A DNA stretch of 10,609 bases from the NCBI GenBank assembly GCA_035542755.1, contig DATKKU010000006.1, forward strand, positions 1 through 10,609. Direction: 5' to 3'. How positions within the stretch are numbered: position 1 is the stretch's first letter; each line of letters starts with the position of its first letter. Under the pieces are notes generated by a model. The model was not told the DNA's origin. It saw only the letters and a list, made by a program, of their open reading frames with translations, and ran no database searches. The position numbers and the translations under genes are program-made. Shown here piece by piece: positions 1-6,683 of this stretch. Source of the stretch: RYN-425 sp035542755. GTDB taxonomy: Bacteria > Patescibacteriota > Saccharimonadia > Saccharimonadales > UBA10212.

Positions 1-1
1 T

Positions 2-538
2 TATTTTCACGAAGGTTGTGCCGCTTTGGCGGTTACTGCGGACGGCACCGTTTTAAGATTCATTGGTGACAACAAAGAGACTATCGCGCACCTGGCAATG
101 GACCGCTTAAGAATTTTGGGGCGCGACCATATCGAGCTAAATACACTTTTAAAAGCAGCCGAAACCGCCGGCAGGCGGGGGCGTGAAGCTTCGCTGTTTG
201 ACGCTTCTGCGCCTGAGCTGCTAGATATAGCTCGCCAAGCTGGCGCCGACATGGATGCCGTACCCGGCGAACATACCGCAGCCGGCGCCGGATGGTTAAT
301 GTCCAGGCACACCCACCACAACGGCATGTTCCGCGAGGATCATAAAACCGATGACGGAGAGCCTCAGGGTGTTCTGACAATCACACCCGGCGCCTATTTA
401 GAGCAGCTTAAAGAAGACTGTTTTGGCGAGGAAGAAATAGACAAAAAAATAATGCAGGCAGTAATAATCTCGGTAGCCGTCCTAAAAATAGCCGAAAAAG
501 ACAACGCCCCAGATGTAATTGCCGGGCATACTTCGTGA
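2..538 (+). CDS. Unidentified soluble protein, 5'-truncated by the window edge
   Basis: The frame is open from base 2 to a TGA at 536-538, and nothing marks a start inside the window, so the gene almost certainly begins upstream. An internal TTG at 26 has no Shine-Dalgarno sequence and lies within what looks like conserved sequence. About 178 residues are visible. They contain an HEGC motif (an HxxC pair) at the extreme N-terminal edge, a central helical, charged stretch, and a His-rich segment (EHTAAG followed by SRHTHHNG). The HxxC pair plus later histidines is reminiscent of metal sites such as those of carbonic-anhydrase-like proteins, but the fold cannot be shown without the missing N-terminus. 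There is no signal peptide or membrane helix in the visible part. It ends 33 bp before the DsbA-like gene on the same strand, so the two are probably cotranscribed. I do not recognise the family with confidence. Confidence 0.75.
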   Translation, partial: YFHEGCAALAVTADGTVLRFIGDNKETIAHLAMDRLRILGRDHIELNTLLKAAETAGRRGREASLFDASAPELLDIARQAGADMDAVPGEHTAAGAGWLMSRHTHHNGMFREDHKTDDGEPQGVLTITPGAYLEQLKEDCFGEEEIDKKIMQAVIISVAVLKIAEKDNAPDVIAGHTS

Positions 539-560
539 TAGACTAGTTCTAGAAACAAGT

Positions 561-566
561 AGGAGG
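561..566 (+). promoter_or_regulatory. Strong Shine-Dalgarno AGGAGG selecting a TTG start
   Basis: A full AGGAGG sits 5 nt before the TTG at 572 and fixes that TTG as the initiation codon of the DsbA-like gene. No ATG or GTG in this frame has comparable support, and the resulting N-terminus (MDKRF followed by a hydrophobic helix) is a sensible membrane anchor. Confidence 0.85.
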
Positions 567-571
567 TTACA

Positions 572-1252
572 TTGGATAAACGTTTTTTAGGAATCTTAGC
601 AGCCATCGTCGTTATTTTTGTGGGCATCGTCGCAGTTTCTAAACATTCCGATCCTCAAACTTCCTCCAGCTCAAGTTCTACTCAGCCGACTCACCATGTT
701 GAGGGCACCAGCGCCGCCAATGTGACCTTGATGGAGTATGGTGACTTTGAATGCCCAATTTGCGGATCCTACTACGAGCCCCTCAAGCAAGCCCAAGCGC
801 AGTTTGGCAGTGTGGCCTATTTCCAATTTAGAAACCTGCCTCTAGTGTCTATCCACCCCAACGCCTTTGCCGGCGCCCGGGCCGCGGAAGCTGCAGCCCT
901 ACAAGGCAACAACCAGTTTTGGCGTATGCACGACCTTTTGTACCAAAACCAAACCGAGTGGGCCAACTCTAGCGACGTCGTGACAATTTTTAACCGCTAT
1001 GCCTCAGAGCTGCAGTTAAACGTGGACAAATTTAAAAAGGACTACGCCAGCAGCCAGGTCAACGATTCTATCAATGCCGACTTAAACGCTTTCTCTAAGA
1101 CTGGCCAAGATGAAGCCACGCCTACCTTTTTCCTAGACGGCAAATACATACCCAACACCGAGTTTACTAACCCCCAGACCGGCGCGCCAGACCCGGCTAA
1201 AATCGTTGCCGTAGTCAACGCCGAAGTCGCCAAAAAGTCTAAGACTCAGTAA
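572..1252 (+). CDS. DsbA-family thiol:disulfide oxidoreductase, membrane-anchored
   Basis: 226 residues. Residues 5-22 form one hydrophobic helix after a basic start (MDKR), acting as an uncleaved anchor or signal sequence. A Ser/Thr-rich linker follows (about 30-45), then a thioredoxin-fold DsbA domain. The catalytic CPIC motif is at 61-64, preceded by the typical YGDFE. The cis-proline loop is TPT at 183-185, followed by FFLDGKYI. The helical insertion between them (about 95-170) is as expected for DsbA/DSBA-like thioredoxins (PF01323 or PF13462 type). Such proteins catalyse disulfide formation or isomerisation in exported proteins; here the domain should sit outside the cytoplasmic membrane. 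The partner that reoxidises it (DsbB or VKOR) is not in the window. The start is TTG with AGGAGG 5 nt upstream. The gene follows the upstream CDS by 33 bp and is likely in the same operon. Confidence 0.93.
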   Translation: MDKRFLGILAAIVVIFVGIVAVSKHSDPQTSSSSSSTQPTHHVEGTSAANVTLMEYGDFECPICGSYYEPLKQAQAQFGSVAYFQFRNLPLVSIHPNAFAGARAAEAAALQGNNQFWRMHDLLYQNQTEWANSSDVVTIFNRYASELQLNVDKFKKDYASSQVNDSINADLNAFSKTGQDEATPTFFLDGKYIPNTEFTNPQTGAPDPAKIVAVVNAEVAKKSKTQ

Positions 1253-1338
1253 GCTAAGTACTCCTGCCACTGTGGCCGACGAACTCGCACGGTAATTTTG
1301 TAGCCGCGCGAAGGCGTTGCCTTAATTTTTATAGGCAT
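1246..1338 (-). CDS. Possible 30-residue basic micro-ORF
   Basis: On the minus strand an ATG at 1338 is preceded by AGGGAG at about 6 nt, one of the better ribosome binding sites in the window. The frame runs to TGA at 1246 and overlaps the last 7 bases of the DsbA-like gene tail to tail. The predicted peptide begins MPIKIKATPSRGYKITVRVR and ends in QWQEYLAY. It carries about eight Lys/Arg, no Cys and no membrane segment. Alternating hydrophobic and basic residues (KIKA, KITVRVR) would suit a small beta-strand or nucleic-acid-binding peptide, but this is only an impression. It could be a chance ORF, since part of its DNA can also be read as a weak plus-strand terminator. Confidence 0.4.
   Translation of the reverse strand: MPIKIKATPSRGYKITVRVRRPQWQEYLAY
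1311..1330 (+). terminator. Weak candidate intrinsic terminator after the DsbA-like gene
   Basis: AAGGC-GTT-GCCTT forms a 5-bp stem with a 3-nt loop, followed by AATTTTT. The stem is short and only about 60 nt past the DsbA-like stop codon. It overlaps the minus-strand micro-ORF, so only one of the two may be meaningful. Confidence 0.3.
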
Positions 1339-1461
1339 TTTTTCTCCCTTTTGAACTTTTTGTTTTGTCCGCTTTTTTTAAACGAGCCGCCTCTCAAAAA
1401 GCCTAACAATACTTTTATATTGTCAGACGCTGCCAGCTCTTGTCAATAAACCACAAACATA

Positions 1462-1489
1462 TTGTGTAAGGCAGGCCAAAAGATATACC
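1462..1489 (+). promoter_or_regulatory. Candidate promoter of the NRAMP-like gene
   Basis: TTGTGT (1462-1467) and TATACC (1484-1489) are spaced by 16 bp. The -10 ends 9 nt before the second in-frame ATG (1499) and 3 nt before the first (1493). No Shine-Dalgarno sequence lies within 15 nt of either ATG. Together this suggests a leaderless transcript starting at or next to the ATG at 1499. Both hexamers are imperfect. Confidence 0.35.
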
Positions 1490-1492
1490 ATA

Positions 1493-2878
1493 ATGCTAAT
1501 GGCAAAAAAGAAGCCCGAAAGGGATTTGTTGGAATCGATTGCCGGAGCTCCGGCGGCGGCTTTAGATAACACATTAACCAAAACCGGAGAGCTAGCGCAC
1601 AACCTACCATCATCCAAGACGGCTCAAAAAACCAAGGCTTATTGGAATGTCTTAGGACCCGGTCTGACAACTGGCGCCGCTGATGATGACCCGTCCGGCA
1701 TCGCTACCTATTCCCAAGCTGGCGCCCAGTTTGGCTTCCAGCTACTGTGGATGAGCATCATCACCTTTCCACTGATGTCTATCGTCCAGGAGATGTGTGC
1801 TCGCATTGGTCTGGTTACCGGCCGCGGGCTAGCCTGCAATATCAGAACCCATTTTTCCAAAAAAGTTCTATATACCTGTACGCTTCTGCTATTTGCGGCC
1901 AATGCTTTTAATATCGGAGCTGACCTTGGCGCTATGGCTAAAGGAGTTCAGCTGCTGGATAAGAGCCTCAACTTCAGCATGCTAGTCATTGGCTTTTCCA
2001 TCCTTATGTTGCTGCTGCAAATTTTTATGCCCTATGCAAAGTACGCTCACTATCTTAAATGGCTGGCGCTGGTGCTACTAGCCTATATTGGGGCGGCCCT
2101 GCTGGCCCACATAAACTGGGGTACTGCGCTGCATCATACGATATCTCCCTCAATTCATTGGACTAAAGAACAGCTTCTGCTGATTTGCGCCATTTTGGGT
2201 ACCACTATTTCACCCTACTTATTCTTTTGGCAAACGTCGCAAGAGGTGGAAACCGAGATTCTAGAGGGCAAAAAGACAATCGCCTCACGTCAAGGTTCTA
2301 GTAAAGCGGCCATCCATAGTATGCGTGTTGATGTTTGGAGCGGCATGCTGCTAAGTAACGTAGTGATGTTTTTTATAATTGCTGCTTGCGGAGCGACCCT
2401 TTATCCGCACGGCATTTCTCAAATTCACTCCGCAGCCGAAGCGGCCGAGGCGCTGCGGCCGTTCGCCGGAAATCTGACTTACTGGTTATTCGCAATTGGC
2501 ATAGTTGGCACCGGGCTCCTGGCTATCCCGGTACTGGCCGGCTCTAGCAGTTACGCTATCAGCGAAGGCTTTCAGTGGAAAGAAGGGCTTAATCGTAATC
2601 TTAAGCAAGCTCATGCTTTTTACGGCACGATTATTATTTCAATGTTTGTGGGCCTGGCTATTAACTTTATTGGCCTTGATCCCATTAAGGCTCTTATCTA
2701 CTCGGCTGTGGCTAACGGTATTGTGGCGCCAGTTATACTAACCACAATTGTCATCATAGCCAGCAATAAAAAAATTATGGGCGAATGGGTCAATAAGCCT
2801 GCCACTCGCATAGCTGGTTGGGGCGTAACCGCCATAATGGCGGCGGCCGGTTTAGCGGCTATCTACTCTATGTTTTAG
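1493..2878 (+). CDS. NRAMP (SLC11)-family divalent metal transporter, atypical metal site
   Basis: 461 residues with about 11 hydrophobic segments after a roughly 50-residue charged cytoplasmic N-terminus. The family signature is GPGL followed by DDDPSGIATYSQAG at 64-77, which is the discontinuous helix 1. Helix 6 carries GTTISPYLFFWQTS at 236-249. In canonical Mn/Fe NRAMPs helix 1 reads DPGN and helix 6 reads MPHN. Here they are DPSG (66-69) and SPYL (240-243), so the metal-coordinating Asn and the selectivity Met are replaced by Gly and Ser. This resembles the divergent NRAMP-like subgroup; the substrate may therefore not be Mn2+ or Fe2+ (Mg2+ or another ion is possible). The protein should import metal with protons across the cytoplasmic membrane. 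Two ATGs (1493, 1499) are possible; promoter spacing favours 1499. The gene appears monocistronic, 219 bp before the antiporter. Confidence 0.88.
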   Translation: MLMAKKKPERDLLESIAGAPAAALDNTLTKTGELAHNLPSSKTAQKTKAYWNVLGPGLTTGAADDDPSGIATYSQAGAQFGFQLLWMSIITFPLMSIVQEMCARIGLVTGRGLACNIRTHFSKKVLYTCTLLLFAANAFNIGADLGAMAKGVQLLDKSLNFSMLVIGFSILMLLLQIFMPYAKYAHYLKWLALVLLAYIGAALLAHINWGTALHHTISPSIHWTKEQLLLICAILGTTISPYLFFWQTSQEVETEILEGKKTIASRQGSSKAAIHSMRVDVWSGMLLSNVVMFFIIAACGATLYPHGISQIHSAAEAAEALRPFAGNLTYWLFAIGIVGTGLLAIPVLAGSSSYAISEGFQWKEGLNRNLKQAHAFYGTIIISMFVGLAINFIGLDPIKALIYSAVANGIVAPVILTTIVIIASNKKIMGEWVNKPATRIAGWGVTAIMAAAGLAAIYSMF

Positions 2879-2927
2879 CCTTTAGCATATTTGCAAGGTA
2901 AAATTAAAGCAATGACTCAATCAAACT

Positions 2928-3096
2928 TACGGCCTTCCTGCTTGAGCGCCGCGCAAGGCGCAGGCGAGCAACGCAGCGAGGCGTATCTAACATACGGCTC
3001 GCGAGTAGCGCAGCAGGCAACACAGCGCGGTGCCAAGAATGTTGGCAGTCTGCCCAGCTTCGCTGGGTGGCAGGCCGGCATGGCACGGAGGCCGTA
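2928..3096. repeat. GC-rich structured intergenic element with terminal inverted repeats (MITE-like)
   Basis: The element is bounded by perfect 8-bp inverted ends, TACGGCCT (2928-2935) and AGGCCGTA (3089-3096). With neighbouring bases the ends match at 12 of 15 positions. The centre is a strong hairpin at 2976-3002: 11-bp arms with one mismatch around a CTAAC loop. The right half contains GTGCCA...TGGCAC enclosing CCCAGC-TTC-GCTGGG. The left and right arms also share GCGCGG(C/T)GC-type sequence in inverted order, so the whole reads as a degraded long palindrome. Reading frames crossing it have biased composition and look spurious. It could be a MITE-like or REP-like dispersed repeat, or a structured 5' leader of the antiporter, since its right end provides that gene's GGAGG (3087-3091). 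No second copy is seen in this window. Confidence 0.6.
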
Positions 3097-3097
3097 G

Positions 3098-4852
3098 ATG
3101 GATAGCGCATTCACGGGCCTGAGTTTAATTATCGTCATTGGCGCAATTGTAGCGCTGATTATGCGCTTGCTGCGTCAGCCGCTAATTATTGGCTACATTA
3201 TTACCGGCATCATTGTCGGTCCGGCCGTACTGCATCTGGCAAAATCTCCAGACGTGTTGGCGCTGTTTTCGGACCTCGGCATTGCCCTGCTACTTTTCAT
3301 AATCGGGCTCGGTCTAAATCCACAGACGCTGCGTGAAGTCAGCCGGACGGCTGGGATTGTAGGCGCTTTTCAGGTTGGAGCCATTACGGCGCTGGGCTGG
3401 GTGGTCGGTTCGGCCTTGGGACTGGATGGTACGAGTGCGGCCATTTTGGGCGCCAGCTTGGCCTTTTCCAGCACCATCATCATCTTAAAAATGCTTAGCG
3501 ATAAGCACGAGCAGGCCAGGCTTTACGGTAAAATTGCCGTCAGTGTTTCGCTGGCCCAGGATTTAATTGCGATTGCGCTGGTCATTGTTACTTCGGCCGG
3601 TAGTGACAAAAATCTAGCCGTCGGCTCGGCCATCAGTCTGGCCATAAAGGGCGGCTTTTTAGCGCTGGCAATATACTGGGTTAGCGTCCGCCTGCTGCCG
3701 CGTTACCAAAAGTTAATCTCCGGCAGTCAGGAATTTTTATTTTTGTTTGCCATTGCCTGGGGACTGGGTACGGCCACTTTATTTCAAAAAATAGGCCTGT
3801 CTAGCGAAATTGGCGCGCTGCTGGCCGGAGTCTGTTTGGCGTCGCAGACCTACGCCCAAGAAATTACCGCCCGCCTGCGCCCGCTGCGTGATTTTTTCCT
3901 GATAGTCTTTTTTATCGCCCTGGGGGCCAACCTAAGCCTGGGGCACCTCGGTTCAATGCTCGGCATTGTTTTGGCGTCGGCTGTCATCGTCATAGTTGTT
4001 AAGCCTCTGGTAGCCATGGCGGTCCTGGGATTTTTGGGCTACACCAAACGCACTAACTTTAAGGCTTCAGTGGCGCTAGCTCAAGTTAGCGAGTTCTCCA
4101 TCGTGCTGGTGCTGCTGGCACATAAGCGGGGTTTAATTGATAATAATTTGGTCACGGCGGTGACTTTTATTGCGTTACTTTCTATCGCCGTTTCAGCCTA
4201 TTTAATAATATTCAGCGACCGGTTATTTGTCCGGCTTGAAAAATACTTGAATATTTTTGAAAGGCGCCACACCCACGGCGAGGCCGCCTCGCCGCCCACT
4301 TACGAGCTGGTACTGCTGGGCTATCAAAAGGGCGGCCACGAGTTTGTTAAGGTCTTTAAGCAGCTAAAAATGCCTTTTGTGGTTATAGACTATGACCCCG
4401 ACGTCATAGACATGCTAGATACTCGTAAAATTCATCACATTTATGGCGATGCCACCGACATAGAACTGCTGGAAGAGGCCGGCGTGGCCAAAGCTAAGCT
4501 AATTGTTTCAACCATCACCGATTTTAACTCTGACACTTACCTGCTAGATTTTCTGAAGCGCAAAGACTCCGACGCCGTTGTCATTATGCAGGCTGACCAC
4601 CCCAGGCAGGCCTCCAAACTTTATGAGCTGGGTGCCAGCTATGTAATTTTGCCGCACTTCATCGGCGGCGAGAAAATTGGCGCCTTTGTACGTAAATCCG
4701 GCTTAAGCAAAAGTAACTTCAAAAAATTCCGCGAAGCCCACATCAAACAGCTTAAGCGCCAGCATCATCTGGATAAGAGTGACGACGAGCACAAAAGACT
4801 CGGCCACGCCGTGGTTGATAGTTTAACGGCCCTGAGCCACTCCAAGTCCTGA
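3098..4852 (+). CDS. Kef-type CPA2 cation:proton antiporter with C-terminal RCK_N domain
   Basis: 584 residues. Residues 1-385 are the Na+/H+-exchanger (PF00999) membrane domain with about 12-13 helices. Family marks are QPLIIGYIITGIIVGP (27-42), DLGIALLLFIIGLGLNP (59-75), AFSSTIIILK (122-131), and the ion-site pair QD (154-155), which is the Kef-type form instead of DD. Further marks are SSEIGALLAGV (235-245) and FFIALGANL (271-279). A linker (386-401) leads to a TrkA-N/RCK nucleotide-binding domain (about 402-535) with VVIDYDPD (428-435) and IYGDATD (448-454). Its P-loop reads GYQKGG (408-413) where GxGxxG is expected, so dinucleotide binding may be altered. A basic, charged tail ends the protein. 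It should exchange K+ or Na+ for H+ in the cytoplasmic membrane under ligand gating. The ATG has GGAGG 6 nt upstream, within the right end of the structured repeat. It converges on the next gene with a 14-bp gap. Confidence 0.93.
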   Translation: MDSAFTGLSLIIVIGAIVALIMRLLRQPLIIGYIITGIIVGPAVLHLAKSPDVLALFSDLGIALLLFIIGLGLNPQTLREVSRTAGIVGAFQVGAITALGWVVGSALGLDGTSAAILGASLAFSSTIIILKMLSDKHEQARLYGKIAVSVSLAQDLIAIALVIVTSAGSDKNLAVGSAISLAIKGGFLALAIYWVSVRLLPRYQKLISGSQEFLFLFAIAWGLGTATLFQKIGLSSEIGALLAGVCLASQTYAQEITARLRPLRDFFLIVFFIALGANLSLGHLGSMLGIVLASAVIVIVVKPLVAMAVLGFLGYTKRTNFKASVALAQVSEFSIVLVLLAHKRGLIDNNLVTAVTFIALLSIAVSAYLIIFSDRLFVRLEKYLNIFERRHTHGEAASPPTYELVLLGYQKGGHEFVKVFKQLKMPFVVIDYDPDVIDMLDTRKIHHIYGDATDIELLEEAGVAKAKLIVSTITDFNSDTYLLDFLKRKDSDAVVIMQADHPRQASKLYELGASYVILPHFIGGEKIGAFVRKSGLSKSNFKKFREAHIKQLKRQHHLDKSDDEHKRLGHAVVDSLTALSHSKS

Positions 4853-4866
4853 ATTGTTTATAGCCT

Positions 4867-6300
4867 TTAGGCCGCCTTGTTGATATTTTGATTGGCGGCG
4901 GCCTGTCTGGCCCTTTTCTGCCTCTGCTCAAATTCGGTCTCACGCTTGGTCTGTCTAAAGGACTCGGTTATAAGGTCAATAAACCCAACCACGCCATAAA
5001 CTGTCTTGGGATTGTCGCCTTTATCAAAAATTTTCTGGCAGTTGCGACAGACACTGCACGGACCAACCTGCGTCTTTTGTGGTCGCGACGGACAGCGCTG
5101 CACAACGCATAATCCTTCCTTCCATTTCCAGTTTTTTCTATCCTCCTTAGCCTCAAGATATTGGCGCCTGGTCGCCGCGGAAACGTTGTTTTGAGATTCC
5201 GTCGTAAGGCCGTTGCCGCCGCAAACGGCTCCGGCCCTGGGGTCGCTTGCATCCAGAGCCTTTTGCAGATGCTGATAGCCGGCCTCGTCGTTGCCCGACG
5301 CCATAGCCATAGCGGCGTTTTCAAAATGGATAACGGCAGCCTGACCCCGGGCATCGTGAGCATACGACGGGTTCAAAACGCAAATCTCATTAACCAGTTC
5401 TTTACGACGGCGATTTATGGCACTCAGCTTATCTTCATAGCTTATTTGCCCGACCTGGTACTTGATGTTTATCTGCCGTTCGTAATCCGCCAATTTTTTA
5501 ATTTGAACTTCGGCCTGGGCCTCACGATTGGCTGACACTTCCCTTAAGTCCCCGTACTCGGGAACATTGAGGCCCGGCTGCTGCCTGCTTTCGCCGTAGA
5601 TTATTCCCGGGCCCGCTAGAGCATCAAGTGCCCTCTGAACATCAATAACACCGTTTGGAAACTGTCGTTTAGTGGCAATTATTTGGCTACTCAATACTCT
5701 CGTAGCGCCGCCGCCAATCATAAATCCGTTGGACATATAAAATTGCTCGGCGCTGCCGTCGTTACTATTGCTGCGAGAAACCTGCTCCAGCCTGCGGACA
5801 CCATTTTCAAAACTGGTGGAGCGCACCATGCCTTTTGCGTTTAAGACGCCGTAACCCAGCCCAGAGGCAGCCCGTTCCGGCACTTCACTCGGAAAGTTTG
5901 AAATTGTCAGCACCATTGCGTCAGTGGGTAAAAGGCCAGCTTGAATATCGGCTGAAACTTTGTGGTTGATTAGTTCTTCTACAATTTCACTCAGCCTGCG
6001 CTCTTTTTCCCAATCCGGTAAACTGTTCACCCAGCCGTTTACTAGTCTGCGCAGCGTCCGCTGATTGGTTTCATCTACAGACTCTTCGGATTCAATAACC
6101 GACAGGTGGCCTTTGGCGGTCAGTTCTTCAAAAAGGCCGCTTCTGGCATTGACCTCCGGCTCGCGCTCCCACTGGTCGTGCTCAATCTGCTGACGATTTT
6201 CAATCAAACGCACCGCCTGCGCCTCAAGCTCTTGGCGATCATAAATCTCATTAGCCAAAATTGGCCTGACTATTTCTCGCTTGGCCTCTAGCCTCTCCAA
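4867..6300 (-). CDS. Unknown soluble protein with C-terminal cysteine cluster, under a B12-riboswitch-like leader
   Basis: 477 residues, no membrane segment or signal peptide. The N-terminal 120 residues are highly charged and helical (coiled-coil-like). The middle (about 125-250) is more globular, with Gly-rich FMIGGGATRVL near 193-203. About 251-305 is again helical and Arg/Lys/Glu-rich. The C-terminal third holds a cysteine cluster: C398-x4-C403, then C415-x2-C418-x2-C421, which could bind Zn or an Fe-S cluster. Further cysteines are C307 and C360. The tail (445-477) is basic and Gln/Asn/Ala-rich. I do not recognise the family. The start is a TTG directly after the leader hairpin; GGGG in that hairpin is the Shine-Dalgarno sequence, 7 nt away. 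No in-frame ATG occurs until residue 129, and the sequence before it looks like real protein. The leader suggests a link to cobalamin status, but nothing in the protein itself proves it. Confidence 0.85.
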   Translation of the reverse strand: MERLEAKREIVRPILANEIYDRQELEAQAVRLIENRQQIEHDQWEREPEVNARSGLFEELTAKGHLSVIESEESVDETNQRTLRRLVNGWVNSLPDWEKERRLSEIVEELINHKVSADIQAGLLPTDAMVLTISNFPSEVPERAASGLGYGVLNAKGMVRSTSFENGVRRLEQVSRSNSNDGSAEQFYMSNGFMIGGGATRVLSSQIIATKRQFPNGVIDVQRALDALAGPGIIYGESRQQPGLNVPEYGDLREVSANREAQAEVQIKKLADYERQINIKYQVGQISYEDKLSAINRRRKELVNEICVLNPSYAHDARGQAAVIHFENAAMAMASGNDEAGYQHLQKALDASDPRAGAVCGGNGLTTESQNNVSAATRRQYLEAKEDRKNWKWKEGLCVVQRCPSRPQKTQVGPCSVCRNCQKIFDKGDNPKTVYGVVGFIDLITESFRQTKRETEFEQRQKRARQAAANQNINKAA

Positions 6301-6329
6301 AAAAATACCCCTTGCGCTCCGGCAGGGGT
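6299..6329 (-). terminator. Terminator/sequestering hairpin of the riboswitch-like leader
   Basis: Read on the minus strand, ACCCCT (6329-6324) pairs with AGGGGT (6312-6307). Two more G-C pairs can form inside after a one-base bulge. Seven T residues follow (6305-6299), giving a classical intrinsic terminator. The same AAGGGG arm is the only plausible Shine-Dalgarno sequence for the TTG start at 6300. One hairpin could therefore block both transcription and translation. An upstream alternative pairing is possible: GCTCC (about 6372-6368) with GGAGC (6320-6316) in the terminator loop. Confidence 0.7.
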
Positions 6330-6385
6330 CTTAAGAAACTGATGTCTTAAAGTATTTCTCCTGCTCGGGAGCTTTTTTACTTGTT

Positions 6386-6624
6386 TTGCTGTATCGGACT
6401 TTAGATGAGACAAACCTACGGTCTTTCTCATCGGACCTGACGAAATAAATTCGTCTCCGCGAAGGCGGACCGGTCCTGCTCTTTTCCCTTCATCCGGGAG
6501 AGCAGACGCGATTCGCCGCAGGCGAATTCGGATTCATTCCGAAAGCGTCGATGAGAAACCGCGAAGGGGTTTCTCATTTTTTACCGTTGCGGCACAGTTC
6601 CGGTTTTTCACCGGATTCCAGCAA
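6386..6624 (-). promoter_or_regulatory. Cobalamin (B12) riboswitch-like aptamer
   Basis: The minus strand carries the conserved core of the cobalamin aptamer (RF00174 type). It has GGAAT, the hairpin TCCGG-TGAAAAA-CCGGA (6615-6599, with the CCGGTGAAAA of the L5 consensus), then CTGTGCCGCAACGGT (6597-6583, matching CTGxCCCGCAACTGT). Near the 3' end, AAAGTCCGATACAGC (6402-6388) resembles the B12 box AGYCxGgAgaCCtGC but is diverged. TTGCTG (6624-6619) and CAGCAA (6391-6386) pair as a closing stem. Between core and box lie five further helices: 6551-6577, 6505-6549 (branched, two hairpins), 6476-6505, 6433-6476 (branched, two hairpins) and 6404-6432. The aptamer ends about 85 nt before the start codon of the 477-residue protein. 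The usual P2 hairpin is absent and I found no clear L5-L13 kissing partner, so it may be a compact or variant form. Confidence 0.75.
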
Positions 6625-6683
6625 CCCATTTGTTAATGTAGGTAAATATTAGCATAGGCCTTGCCCGCCGGGTGTAGTATTTT

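Noticed and set aside
7..380. Minus-strand frames opposite the first gene
   Set aside because: They are shadows: Arg/Ala/Ser-rich composition typical of the antisense of a GC-rich gene, and no Shine-Dalgarno sequence.
1406..1423. ACAATA-CTTTTA-TATTGT inverted repeat before the NRAMP-like gene
   Set aside because: It is a 6-bp AT-rich stem with no T-run and no relation to the promoter that I can defend; chance is likely.
2891..3138. Open frames of about 68-73 codons on both strands across the structured repeat
   Set aside because: They exist because the GC-rich palindromic repeat lacks stops. Composition is not protein-like, and neither strand has a convincing start site.
4968..5363. 131-codon minus-strand frame inside the cysteine-cluster gene
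   Set aside because: It is a shifted-frame shadow of the longer gene, which has coherent protein composition.
6299..6640. RNase P RNA or tmRNA as an explanation for the structured region
   Set aside because: The GAGGAAAGUC and P4 partner of RNase P, and the tRNA-like ends and tag frame of tmRNA, are absent. The B12 aptamer core fits much better.
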